DNA of 64,000 bases from Shewanella loihica PV-4 (GTDB lineage: Bacteria > Pseudomonadota > Gammaproteobacteria > Enterobacterales > Shewanellaceae): contig NC_009092.1 in the NCBI RefSeq assembly GCF_000016065.1, positions 3,658,001 to 3,722,000 of the forward strand. The letters run 5' to 3'. Below are positions 44,599 through 52,929 of this stretch, in pieces (the stretch's first letter is position 1; each line of letters starts with the position of its first letter). A program made the position numbers and the translations under genes. Below the pieces are notes generated by a model that made no database searches, was not told the origin of the DNA, and saw only the letters and a list, made by a program, of their open reading frames with translations.

Positions 44599-47500
44599 TT
44601 ACACAGCCTCCTTGGCAAAACGCTGGCTCAGCTTATCGGCAATGGGGTTAACTTGTGGCTTAACCACTTGTAATTTCTTGGTTTGCTTGTTGATGATGTA
44701 TCTGTTGGCAAACAGGTTAAGCACCTCAGACTCAGGGTTCGGGAAGGCGCCCAATACCGAGATATTGTTGTTCTCACAGGCATCGAAGATCTTCTTCACG
44801 TTGCCGTGGTGCAGGGTGCCCAGCTCGTCGATCGGCCAGTGAATGGTCACGTCGGCGCGGCCACGCAGCAGACGGGTGAAGGCCAACAGGAACTTACACA
44901 AGATCAGGTAGGCCATACCATGGCTCGAAGACTCGTTGAGCTGGCGGTCGGTGCGGATCACTAGATCACTGTTACCCTCCTTGAGGCGCAGTTCGATCTC
45001 CAGCAGCTTGGCGATACCGCCGGTCAGGGCGGCGCGGCCAATAATATCCAGGGCGCGGCGCATGCTGCTGGTGTAGTGCTCGTCCGGCAAGTCGGCGAAG
45101 CCCTCGGCCTTCCACTGTTTAAATGCCTTGACGAACTCCTCCAGCTCGGGCCAGAACTCCAGCTCGCTGATGCGCGAACGGATGCGCACCGCCGACTCGC
45201 TCACCCCGTCGAGGAACAGCTCTTCACCCACCTCGCGGGTGATGCGGGCACTCTGGGAGGCGATGCGGCGGTCGATATCCGCCAGCACGTCGTAGAATGC
45301 CGTCAGGTCGATACCGAAGTTACGCCCCTGCTCTCTCAGGCCCATGATCGCCTGAGGCACCATGACGTTGAGCAGCTGCTCCAGTTGCGGTACCAGCTTG
45401 CGATAGTCCAGCAGGCGAATGCCCTTGTCGTTGACGAAGCTAGACTCCTCGCGGGCGCGCTCCCAAGTCTCTGACAGACTGGAACCCGACTTGCTGGCGA
45501 TCACCGAGTCGAAATGCTCGATATACTGCTTCACCGAGCCCATCAACTGGTCCCGGCGCAGCAATAACTCTTCGCCCTGACGCAGACGCTCGGTGAGACC
45601 ACCTTGCATCTCATCCTGGCTCGATGGCAGTTTCAGCTCGGCCAGCTTGCGCATCACGGCGCGCAGCTTGGTCAGGTTCTCCGAGGCCTCCACCTGGATG
45701 GCGTCAGACTGTTTGCGCTCGCTATCATATTGCTGACGCTGATGTTTAATCTCGTTGGCCTTGGTGGTGAGCTGTTGACTCAGCTCGGTCACCGCCATCT
45801 TGACCTGGCTCAGTTCGGTCTGCAGCTTAGGCTTGCGCGCGAGCCAGGTGTGTTGATACCAGTCGTCGAAACGCAATACTTCGCTGCGGCGCTGCTCCGC
45901 CTTGCTGATGCTGCTCTCCAGATCGCGGATCTCCTGCTTGAGCTTGACTATCTTGGCTTCGTCGACGCCGCGGGATTTCAGCTCATCCTTATACCACTGC
46001 TCGCAGGCCTTCTGCTCCGTCTTGGCCGCATGACGGCGATCGTTAATATTCTGCTTCACCTGGGAGAGCTGAACATCCAATGCACCAACCACTTCCTGCC
46101 AGTAGGCCTTCTTCTCCATGCGCGCCTCGAGCGCCTGCTCGTTTTGCTCATCGATCCACTCCTGGTGCTGAGCCTTGAGCTGTTTCATCTCGCTGTCGAG
46201 ACGGGCAAGACGCTTCTGCGAATCTGCCTTGCGAGCGCTCAGCGCCTGATTGATCTTCTCCTGCTCGGCACGCTTCTCGTCAAACAGGCGGCGCAGATCG
46301 TCGCGGCTATTTTTGTAGGCCGTCTTGGCGAAGGTGAGTTCGCGATTAAGCTTATCCAGCTCGGCGTTGATGGCTACCAGGGCCTCTTCTGCCTCGGCCT
46401 GTAGCTGCTTGGCATTGGCCAGCGCCTCCTCGGCCTCACTGTAACGGCCCCTGAGCTCCTGCTCCGAGGCGGCATATTCTGGGGTGGTCAGCGCCTTGAG
46501 ATCCAGCTCGACGCCGCAGAAGCTGTCGCCGCCGGCCGACTTGGCAGGGTGCAGATCACTGCGATGTAGTAGTTCAGGGTTTATCAGCTTGCCTATGCTC
46601 TCCTCCCAGCCGTCGACCTCCTTGCGCAGGTACTCAAGCAGGGTATGAGACTGAGGGAAGAGCACCTGATGCAGCTCATCCAGCGCGCCCTGACGCTCGA
46701 TGACCCTTAGCCCTGCCTGTCTCAGGCTCTCGTTGGCCTGATCCCGCTTGGCTCTGAGCTTGCGCTCCTCGCCTGCCAGGCGATCCACCATGGCGTTGCA
46801 CGCCTCCTGCTCCTCGTCGGCGCGGGAGATGCGCTCATCAAACACCGCCAGGGTCAGCTTCTCTTCTTCGCTGTAGGTGACGCCGTTGACCTGCATCTGC
46901 AGCTCGGCCGCCGTCAGCTTGAGCTGGTATTCCTGCTCGTTGTGCTTGGCGCGGCCCGCCTCCATCTGCTCACGCCAGCTTTGCTCGAGGGCGGCCAGCT
47001 CCTCACGGCCCACCTCCTGCTGCTTGTCTCTGGCTTCACGATGCTTATCTTGTTCCTTATCTAGCTGCTCCAGCTCGCGGTTGAGGTTCTCGCCTATCTT
47101 GCTGCGACGGGCGTTGTAGGCCGCCTCGATATCCTGGTGCTTCTCGGTTTGCAGCTTATGACGCTCGGTCAGGTTCTCCAGGCTGGCACGCCAGCTGGGC
47201 AGCTGCTCAAGATCCAGTTTGGCCTGCTCGATATCGGCATCGAGAAAACCTGCGTGCTGATCTTCTATGATATCCAGCTCATGCTCTATCTTGGCCACGT
47301 CGCCCTTGGCGGCAGAGAGATCCAGGTTAAGCTCGTCGCGCAGCTCCTTCCACTCGTCGTCGAGCTGACGCAGCTTGTTGCCGAGATCTTTCGAGCGCTG
47401 CTGATTTAGCTCCTGACGCTCTATCTCCTGGGCCTCATCCTTGCCATAGCCGCGCTTCAGGCCGGCCAGACGCTGCTCCGCGCTCAGCAGTTGGTTAAAC

Positions 47501-48270
47501 TCCTGCTCCAACTTGTCAAATTCGGGGCGGATCTGCTCGAAGCCCTGGATCAGCTGGCTCTCGCGGATCCAAGCCTCGACCCGCTGCGGGTTGAGGCGTG
47601 AGCTCGGCGGGTTAACCCCATCCTCCTCCAGGATGGCGGCGATCATCGACTTGATGGTCTCCATCTTGCCTTCTTTGGAGTGCACCGCCTTGGCCAACTT
47701 CTCTATGTGGCGCAGCGTGTGTTCGTGCTGACACAGGGAGAACTGGCGGGCGTAGGCCCTCAGCTCGCTGCGGTTGCTGCCGGTGCTTAGCAGGGTGCGA
47801 TCGTTTTGGATGATGGCGCGATATTCGCGGGTATTTAGCAGGTTGGTTACCGCCACCCCGGCGCGTTTCATCTCACGTCCCAGCTCGGCCATGTTATGGC
47901 AGAGAATCGACTCCCCCTGCTGTGACTTCACATAGTCTTCCAGCTCAAAGCCTTTGCCGATGAAGCGATAGTTGACGCCCTTGCCATCACCGGCAGAGGC
48001 CAGCACCGCCTGGGTCAGCAGGCCATCGTCGCGGCGATACTCGTAGATAATGTAGCTGGAATCGTGGGGCAGATACCAACGCTCGAAGCTGTCACGGGTC
48101 GAGGGCACGACGCGGCTGGGGTATTCGCCGTAAAACACGGGCACCAGACGCTGCAAGGTGGTCTTGCCCGAGGCGTTGGTACCACAAATGTTGGTGTGTC
48201 CATCGAGGGCGAGTTCCACAACGCCGGGGAGGTGCGTATTGATCAGCACGATACGATTTAAGCTTGGCAT
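44599..48270 (-). CDS. SMC-like coiled-coil ATPase (MksB/JetC, DUF3584-like)
   Basis: A 1223-aa SMC-type protein. The N-terminal head has Walker A GTNASGKT (30-37) and HLPGVVELALDGHTNI before it. Long coiled coils run from about 230 to 960, interrupted in the middle (about 500-560) by a hinge-like globular part (LLEYLRKEVDGWEESIGKLINPELL). The C-terminal head has a signature-like LNESSSHGMAYLILCKFLLAFTRLL and Walker B TIHWPIDELGTLHHGNV. This fits the MukB/MksB/JetC (DUF3584) group. With the KITE-like and kleisin-like genes it should form a DNA-loop-extruding condensin. No JetD/MksG nuclease gene is adjacent. AAGGAAAGAG precedes the ATG. Confidence 0.85.
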   Translation of the reverse strand: MPSLNRIVLINTHLPGVVELALDGHTNICGTNASGKTTLQRLVPVFYGEYPSRVVPSTRDSFERWYLPHDSSYIIYEYRRDDGLLTQAVLASAGDGKGVNYRFIGKGFELEDYVKSQQGESILCHNMAELGREMKRAGVAVTNLLNTREYRAIIQNDRTLLSTGSNRSELRAYARQFSLCQHEHTLRHIEKLAKAVHSKEGKMETIKSMIAAILEEDGVNPPSSRLNPQRVEAWIRESQLIQGFEQIRPEFDKLEQEFNQLLSAEQRLAGLKRGYGKDEAQEIERQELNQQRSKDLGNKLRQLDDEWKELRDELNLDLSAAKGDVAKIEHELDIIEDQHAGFLDADIEQAKLDLEQLPSWRASLENLTERHKLQTEKHQDIEAAYNARRSKIGENLNRELEQLDKEQDKHREARDKQQEVGREELAALEQSWREQMEAGRAKHNEQEYQLKLTAAELQMQVNGVTYSEEEKLTLAVFDERISRADEEQEACNAMVDRLAGEERKLRAKRDQANESLRQAGLRVIERQGALDELHQVLFPQSHTLLEYLRKEVDGWEESIGKLINPELLHRSDLHPAKSAGGDSFCGVELDLKALTTPEYAASEQELRGRYSEAEEALANAKQLQAEAEEALVAINAELDKLNRELTFAKTAYKNSRDDLRRLFDEKRAEQEKINQALSARKADSQKRLARLDSEMKQLKAQHQEWIDEQNEQALEARMEKKAYWQEVVGALDVQLSQVKQNINDRRHAAKTEQKACEQWYKDELKSRGVDEAKIVKLKQEIRDLESSISKAEQRRSEVLRFDDWYQHTWLARKPKLQTELSQVKMAVTELSQQLTTKANEIKHQRQQYDSERKQSDAIQVEASENLTKLRAVMRKLAELKLPSSQDEMQGGLTERLRQGEELLLRRDQLMGSVKQYIEHFDSVIASKSGSSLSETWERAREESSFVNDKGIRLLDYRKLVPQLEQLLNVMVPQAIMGLREQGRNFGIDLTAFYDVLADIDRRIASQSARITREVGEELFLDGVSESAVRIRSRISELEFWPELEEFVKAFKQWKAEGFADLPDEHYTSSMRRALDIIGRAALTGGIAKLLEIELRLKEGNSDLVIRTDRQLNESSSHGMAYLILCKFLLAFTRLLRGRADVTIHWPIDELGTLHHGNVKKIFDACENNNISVLGAFPNPESEVLNLFANRYIINKQTKKLQVVKPQVNPIADKLSQRFAKEAV

Positions 48271-48697
48271 CTCTTTCCTTATCCAAACGAGCTTGTCGGC
48301 CGCCCAGCGGGGCGAGCAGCAAAGGGGAATAGCAAAACAATCCCACTAAAGTAAAACAAAGCTATCGGCTTGGCAATCTGGCCCGGGACTTGGGTGGGAT
48401 AGTCGTTTAAAAAGCGTGCGTAACGCCCGATTTCAGGCGGTTTTCACGGCAGGAATGAAGAAGACGGCAAGCATAAAGAGAACGAGTGATGTTCAGGATC
48501 CGCTCGTGGCGAATGCCAATGGCTAAATGCTTGGAACAGAAAATTGAGAGCTGGGAGCTGGGAACAGGAAATGGAGAACTGGGGCCACAATTCAGGCGTC
48601 GTGAGCAGAAATAGAAAGGGCCGACCAGCGTCGACCCTAACTTAGATTTTCAATTCAGTATTTCAATTCAGCATTTCTACTCTGCATTTAGCACAGA
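48271..48697. other. Intergenic region upstream of condensin-like operon
   Basis: About 430 bases. The left part carries the operon promoter. 48540-48585 has GGGAGCTGGGAACAGG-like imperfect repeats. 48618-48637 is the terminator of the DUF3581 gene, followed by a double TTTCAATTCAG (about 48648-48671). No gene seen. Confidence 0.55.
48618..48637 (-). terminator. Terminator of DUF3581 gene
   Basis: On the reverse strand GGGTCGAC (48637-48630) pairs with GTCGGCCC (48625-48618, one G-T), loop of four, then TTTCTATTTC. Confidence 0.75.
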
Positions 48698-49411
48698 TTA
48701 GTCGGCTTGCTGATAGCCGATGCGGCGCGCCTCGTAGCGAGCCACCATCTCATCCATGCTCTGGGCTTCCAGTGGACGCAGGCCGCTAAGCACCAGCGTC
48801 TTCTCGCCGGTACCCACTAGCTTATCGCCGCAGTGCAGCTCAAATTTCAGGGTCACGTCGCCGCGCTTACCGTCGATGGCCAGATTCTGCTCCACCAGGT
48901 TGAGGGCGATACTGTCAAAGTCTAAGGTATGGAGATCAAATGACATGCTCTCGTAGATCACCAGAGGACGGGCCGGGTTGATCATCATGCCGTGCTGCTT
49001 CATCAGCGGCACCAGCACATGGGTAAAGTTGAGCCCGGAGAAGGCCACATAGCTGCGCACGAAGGATTCTGTCTGCACCTCGCACAGGGTCGACTCGCCG
49101 CTGCGGCTCACGCTCAAGTATTGCTTATCCTTGTCATCCAGGATGGCGAAGCTGTCGCCTACCGCATCGGGAAACACCAGGTTGACGCCGCTACCGACCA
49201 TGCCCTCGAAACGAAATGTCATCTTCTGGCTCAGCCCATATTGTCCCAGCACCAGGGCGAATAGCAGATCTCCGGGAACGCAGAACTTCTTGGCATCGAC
49301 ATCGTGGATGGGGTTAAAGTCCTGTGCGACACCCTTGGCGAATTCACTCGCCTGCTGGGCTGACACAGAGACTAGTTGCTGTGCTTTATTAAAATAAGGA
49401 CTTAGAAACAT
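48698..49411 (-). CDS. DUF3581 family protein
   Basis: A 237-aa soluble protein matching DUF3581 (MFLSPYFNKAQQLVSVSAQQASEFAKGVAQDFNPIHD at the start, KRFCVPGDLLFALVL-type block next). The DFNPIHDVDAKKF...PGDLLFALVL segment is like the hot-dog fold of MaoC-type hydratases and thioesterases (FNP(I/L)H-D motif), so acyl-CoA or acyl-ACP chemistry is possible. The family is confined to marine gammaproteobacteria and has no established role. It is a single gene with its own terminator. Confidence 0.8.
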   Translation of the reverse strand: MFLSPYFNKAQQLVSVSAQQASEFAKGVAQDFNPIHDVDAKKFCVPGDLLFALVLGQYGLSQKMTFRFEGMVGSGVNLVFPDAVGDSFAILDDKDKQYLSVSRSGESTLCEVQTESFVRSYVAFSGLNFTHVLVPLMKQHGMMINPARPLVIYESMSFDLHTLDFDSIALNLVEQNLAIDGKRGDVTLKFELHCGDKLVGTGEKTLVLSGLRPLEAQSMDEMVARYEARRIGYQQAD

Positions 49412-49883
49412 ATCGGCTCGTCAATCAGGGTTATGTTAAAGATGAGATAAAACATTCGTTATAAATTTAAGGAGGCACAGTCTATAGCAAAACCCGCGAA
49501 ACACATCTCCGATGACTTGAAGAGCCCCAGGTTTTGCTACGAAGCTAGGCCAAAAGATCCGCTATTTCCCTGCTGCAGCGCTCCTATCCCTCTGACTCAC
49601 ACTGGCTTTTGCCCATCCACTCACTCCCCCAAACTGTGCCTCAAGCTGTACCTCAAACCATACCTCCAGCTGTGCCTCAAACCAGAGGCAAGACTGCTTG
49701 TCTATCCAAAAAAATCCACTAAAGCTGCAAAAAAGATAAATTTTTTAAAATTAACAATGTCAGTCAATGTCAAGGTAATAAACCCAGAGAAAATCACACC
49801 AAGCCATTGTTATAAAACACTTTTAAGTGGCAACCGCTCTGCACAGCTTGGGTGCAAACCCCTTTACCTTGACTTTACATTTG

Positions 49884-49897
49884 TTGATCTTAATCAA
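49884..49897. promoter_or_regulatory. Perfect FNR/EtrA box upstream of porin
   Basis: TTGAT-CTTA-ATCAA matches the FNR consensus at all ten fixed positions, 91 bases before the porin ATG. Confidence 0.85.
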
Positions 49898-49906
49898 AAA
49901 ACTTAA

Positions 49907-49921
49907 TGATAATAGTTTGCA
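49907..49921. promoter_or_regulatory. Fur-like box upstream of porin
   Basis: TGATAATAGTTTGCA matches 11 of 14 informative positions of the Fur 7-1-7 consensus and lies 10 bases after the FNR box. The right half is weak. Confidence 0.45.
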
Positions 49922-49987
49922 TTACGATACCTAGTTGATAGAATCGCCAGCAATTAAATAACCCTGACAAAACAACTGGGAAGAGAA

Positions 49988-51160
49988 ATGATGAAGAAAA
50001 CGCTAATTGCCGCAGCACTGGTCAGCGCATTCGCTAGCCAAGCCGCTATCGCCTCTGATGAGACTCAAGAACTGCGTAAAGTGATCGAACAGCAACAGAA
50101 AGTGCTGAAAGATCTTGAGAAGCGTCTGGAGCAAACTGAGCAGCGTGTAGAGAAGACAGCCGACGCCGTTGAAGAGAGCAGCTCAGCCAAGAGCGCGACA
50201 ACTATCGGTGGTTACGGTGAACTTCACTACAACAACATCACTGACAACAAATCAGGTAAAGACAAGAAAGAGTTCGACTTCCACCGCTTCGTGCTGTTCT
50301 TCGGCCACGAGTTCACCGAAAAGACACGTTTCTTCTCTGAGCTGGAAGTTGAGCACTCTATCTCTGGCGAAGGCCAAAACGGTGAAGTCGAGCTAGAGCA
50401 GGCTTACATCGAACACGATTTCAACGACATGCTGACTGCTAAGGCGGGTCTGTTCCTGATGCCAGTGGGTATCATCAACGAAACTCACGAGCCACCAGCA
50501 TTCTACGGCGTTGAGCGTAACCCAGTTGAGAAAAACATCCTGCCTGCCACTTGGTGGGAAGCGGGTGCCAACCTGAACATCAAGGCAGCCCCAGGCCTGG
50601 CCTTCGACGCAGCGGTCACCTCTGGCCTGAACGTTGGCGACGACTACAAGATCCGTGGCGGTCGTCAGAAGGTTTCTGAAGCGAAAGCCGAAGATCTGGC
50701 TTACACGGCACGCGTTAAATACACCGCCGTTCCAGGTCTAGAGCTGGCTGCAACTGTGCAGTACCAATCTGACCTGACTCAAGGCCGTGGCGATGTCGAT
50801 ACCGCTTCTGCGACCCTGATGACAGCACACGCTATCTACACCATCGAAAACTTCACCATCAAGGCACTATACGCTCAGTGGGATATCGACGGTAAAGAAG
50901 CCGAAGCACTTGGCCGTGACAAGCAGAAAGGTTACTACATCGAGCCTTCATACCGCTTCAACGAAAGCTTCGGTGTGTTCGCACGTTACAATGCCTACGA
51001 CAACGAAGCCGGTAACGGTGTTGACTCAGAGATCACCCAGACTAACGTCGGTGTGAACTACTGGTTGCATGAAAACGTTGTCTTCAAAGCCGACTACGAA
51101 AAAGTTGGCGGCGCGAAAGATGCCGACGGTTTCAACCTAGGCGTTGGCTACCAGTTCTAA
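49988..51160 (+). CDS. Outer-membrane porin with N-terminal coiled coil
   Basis: A 390-aa porin of the phosphate-selective porin O/P-like group. Signal peptide 1-22 (ending AAIAS). A coiled coil (about 27-66, ELRKVIEQQQKVLKDLEKRLEQ) may form a trimer stalk. The barrel starts with GYGELHYNNIT and ends in GVGYQF with terminal Phe, as expected for outer-membrane proteins. A perfect FNR box and a Fur-like box upstream indicate expression under oxygen limitation and possibly iron control. The two downstream genes encode an FMN-binding and a PepSY protein, so the pore may serve a redox module. Confidence 0.9.
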   Translation: MMKKTLIAAALVSAFASQAAIASDETQELRKVIEQQQKVLKDLEKRLEQTEQRVEKTADAVEESSSAKSATTIGGYGELHYNNITDNKSGKDKKEFDFHRFVLFFGHEFTEKTRFFSELEVEHSISGEGQNGEVELEQAYIEHDFNDMLTAKAGLFLMPVGIINETHEPPAFYGVERNPVEKNILPATWWEAGANLNIKAAPGLAFDAAVTSGLNVGDDYKIRGGRQKVSEAKAEDLAYTARVKYTAVPGLELAATVQYQSDLTQGRGDVDTASATLMTAHAIYTIENFTIKALYAQWDIDGKEAEALGRDKQKGYYIEPSYRFNESFGVFARYNAYDNEAGNGVDSEITQTNVGVNYWLHENVVFKADYEKVGGAKDADGFNLGVGYQF

Positions 51161-51178
51161 GCCAATAGCCCATATCGC

Positions 51179-51244
51179 AGTGCTCAACGCTCCCTTTGAG
51201 CACTGCCTATGGCTAAGGTACTTCCCGAGGTGCCTTAGCCATAG
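51179..51244 (+). terminator. Tandem hairpins after porin
   Basis: AGTGCTCAA/TTGAGCACT (51179-51187/51196-51204) and a 12-bp stem CTATGGCTAAGG/CCTTAGCCATAG (51207-51218/51233-51244). No T run follows, so they may attenuate transcription or protect the porin mRNA 3' end rather than terminate fully. Confidence 0.6.
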
Positions 51245-51312
51245 TAAAAGGAATCAGTAAAAACAACGGATTATCCCACAGGCCTCATCCACTCTTGCTA
51301 CCGGGTCAATCG

Positions 51313-51828
51313 ATGAAAGCTCTCTCTGTTAAGCTCCTACTTGCCTCACTCTTCACCGCCTTCTGCGTGCAGGCCGCCAGCATCTATCAAAGTAACGAAG
51401 ACTTTATCAGCCAAGCCTTTGCCGCCCCTATGCCCAAGGCCAAGGTCTACTGGCTAGAGGATAACGACAAGCAGGCGATCGAGGAGATCCTTGCCCACAA
51501 ATTCAATAAGATGCGCCTGCGCTACTGGCAACAACAAGGCGAGACCGTCTGGATCCTCGAAGAGATAGGCAAAGAATCCCCCATCACGGTCGGCATACAT
51601 GTCAAAGACAAGGCCATAGCGCAGACCAAGGTACTGGTCTATCGTGAGAGCCGCGGCGACGAGGTGCGTCACAAATTCTTCACCGACCAGTTTAAGCAGG
51701 CCAGGCTCACCGAAGATCACCAGCTGGATCGCAAGATAGACGGCATCACAGGCGCCACCCTGTCGGTGCGTGCCCTCACCAAGCTGTCACGCATCGCCCT
51801 CTACCTGGACGACAAGGTCAATCATTAA
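51313..51828 (+). CDS. Periplasmic FMN-binding domain protein (probable flavinylation target)
   Basis: A 171-aa exported protein. The start chosen is ATG 51313 (MKALSVKLLLASLFTAFCVQA, signal peptide) rather than the in-frame TTG at 51295. An FMN-binding domain follows, ending with DGITGATLSVRAL, which fits the D-x-x-(S/T)-G-A-T motif where the enzyme ApbE attaches FMN covalently to the Thr. Such proteins carry electrons in the periplasm, as in NqrC/RnfG. Together with the porin before it and the PepSY protein after it, a small extracytoplasmic flavin electron-transfer unit is likely. ApbE itself is not in this window. Confidence 0.85.
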   Translation: MKALSVKLLLASLFTAFCVQAASIYQSNEDFISQAFAAPMPKAKVYWLEDNDKQAIEEILAHKFNKMRLRYWQQQGETVWILEEIGKESPITVGIHVKDKAIAQTKVLVYRESRGDEVRHKFFTDQFKQARLTEDHQLDRKIDGITGATLSVRALTKLSRIALYLDDKVNH

Positions 51829-51996
51829 GCCCCCATCGAGCTGCTTAGTTGGTGTTATCCCTATGGCTGTTATATGATGGCCAGCGAGCAGGCGAGCCCT
51901 GCTCTTTTCGTATCCAACAGGCTGTCAGCGCCGGGCATCCATGAGTCTGCTTGCGGCCGCGCGCCAGATAAATAGTCAGAATAAAGAACGCCATAG

Positions 51997-52797
51997 ATGA
52001 CCAATAAGCCCCGCCATCCCCATCGTAAACCCCTGTGGCAGAAACTCGCCAAGATCTTCCGTCCCTGGCACAGACGCCTAGGGATCGCCAGCGCACTCCT
52101 GGTGGTCATGGTTGCCGTCAGCGGCGTCTTGATCAACCACAGCAACGACTTCAAGCTAGATACCGCCCACGTGCATCAGGGCTGGCTGCTGGATCACTAT
52201 GGCATCAAGGCCCCTGGCCAGGTCGCCATCTATGCCAGCGAGCCGCTACTGGCCACCAGCGATAACCTGCTCTGGCTAAAGGACAAGCCGGTCCTGGAGG
52301 CTCAGGGGCCGCTGCTTGGCGCCCTCGCCTATGGCGAGCACTATGTGGCTATCGACGCCCAGCACCTCTACCTACTAGACCGAGATGGCGCCCTGCTGGA
52401 GCAGCAGAGCCGCGCCACCGGCCTGCCCCAAGACCTGCGCGCCCTGGCGCTGTTACACACGGGCGACGCTGGGCAGCTCTGGCTAAATACGGCGTCCGGC
52501 AGTTATCTTAGCGATAGCGATCTCATCGAGTGGCAAGAAGCGAAGCCTCTGGTGGCGCTTGACTGGCAGACCCCGCTTGCGGACGCCAGCAGTGAGGCGA
52601 TTAGTAAAGAATTGTCACTCAAGGCACGCGCCATGCACCTCAGTTGGGAGCGCGTGCTGCTGGACCTGCACAGCGGCCGTATCGTCGGCCTGCCCGGCTC
52701 GCTGATGATGGATCTGGTGGCGCTATGCCTCATCTTCATGGCGATCTCCGGCCTCTATCTGTGGCAGCAGGCCAAGCCCCGCAAGCGCAAGGCATAA
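51997..52797 (+). CDS. PepSY-associated membrane protein
   Basis: A 266-aa protein with an N-terminal membrane helix (about 27-46, LGIASALLVVMVAVSGVLI preceded by WHRRL) and a C-terminal helix (about 234-256, MMDLVALCLIFMAISGLYLW). This is the two-helix arrangement of PepSY-associated TM proteins, with a roughly 180-residue periplasmic part between. The RRLGIAS and final ISGLYLWQQAKPRKRK are typical. Members occur with flavin- or iron-reducing membrane systems. It probably passes electrons from the membrane to the FMN-binding partner, though no haem-ligating pair is obvious. Confidence 0.8.
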   Translation: MTNKPRHPHRKPLWQKLAKIFRPWHRRLGIASALLVVMVAVSGVLINHSNDFKLDTAHVHQGWLLDHYGIKAPGQVAIYASEPLLATSDNLLWLKDKPVLEAQGPLLGALAYGEHYVAIDAQHLYLLDRDGALLEQQSRATGLPQDLRALALLHTGDAGQLWLNTASGSYLSDSDLIEWQEAKPLVALDWQTPLADASSEAISKELSLKARAMHLSWERVLLDLHSGRIVGLPGSLMMDLVALCLIFMAISGLYLWQQAKPRKRKA

Positions 52798-52821
52798 AGC
52801 AACACAAGGTATAAGGCAGTA
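52788..52821. repeat. 17-bp duplication across stop of PepSY gene
   Basis: CAAGGCATAAAGCAACA (52788-52804, containing the stop at 52795-52797) is followed by CAAGGTATAAGGCAGTA (52805-52821), with 13 of 17 bases matching. Confidence 0.55.
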
Positions 52822-52875
52822 GATAGAATAAGACGGCGGCTAACGCCAGTCCTTTAAAAGCCGCATCTTAACAAT

Positions 52876-52905
52876 AAAAAAGCTCACCTAAGGTGAGCTT
52901 TTTTA
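52876..52905. terminator. Bidirectional terminator, PepSY gene / mrcB
   Basis: GCTCACC (52882-52888) / GGTGAGC (52892-52898) with loop TAA, flanked by A run and T run on each side, between convergent genes. Confidence 0.9.
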
Positions 52906-52929
52906 TTGAGGCGCTATGGCTAGGCGGCC

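Larger units (their letters stand above)
49412..49987. other. Intergenic region upstream of porin
   Basis: About 576 bases. 49628-49680 holds imperfect 12-13-bp repeats of CTGTGCCTCAAG type. 49884-49897 is an FNR box and 49907-49921 a Fur-like box next to the porin. A forward reading frame at 49517-49906 runs through these repeats and promoter signals and is not called. Confidence 0.6.

Noticed and set aside
42723..48270. Complete Wadjet defence system
   Set aside because: No JetD-like Toprim nuclease gene is adjacent; only the three condensin-like subunits can be supported.
49517..49906. Forward open frame of 129 codons before the porin
   Set aside because: It is built on short repeats and overlaps the FNR box; composition is unlike real proteins.
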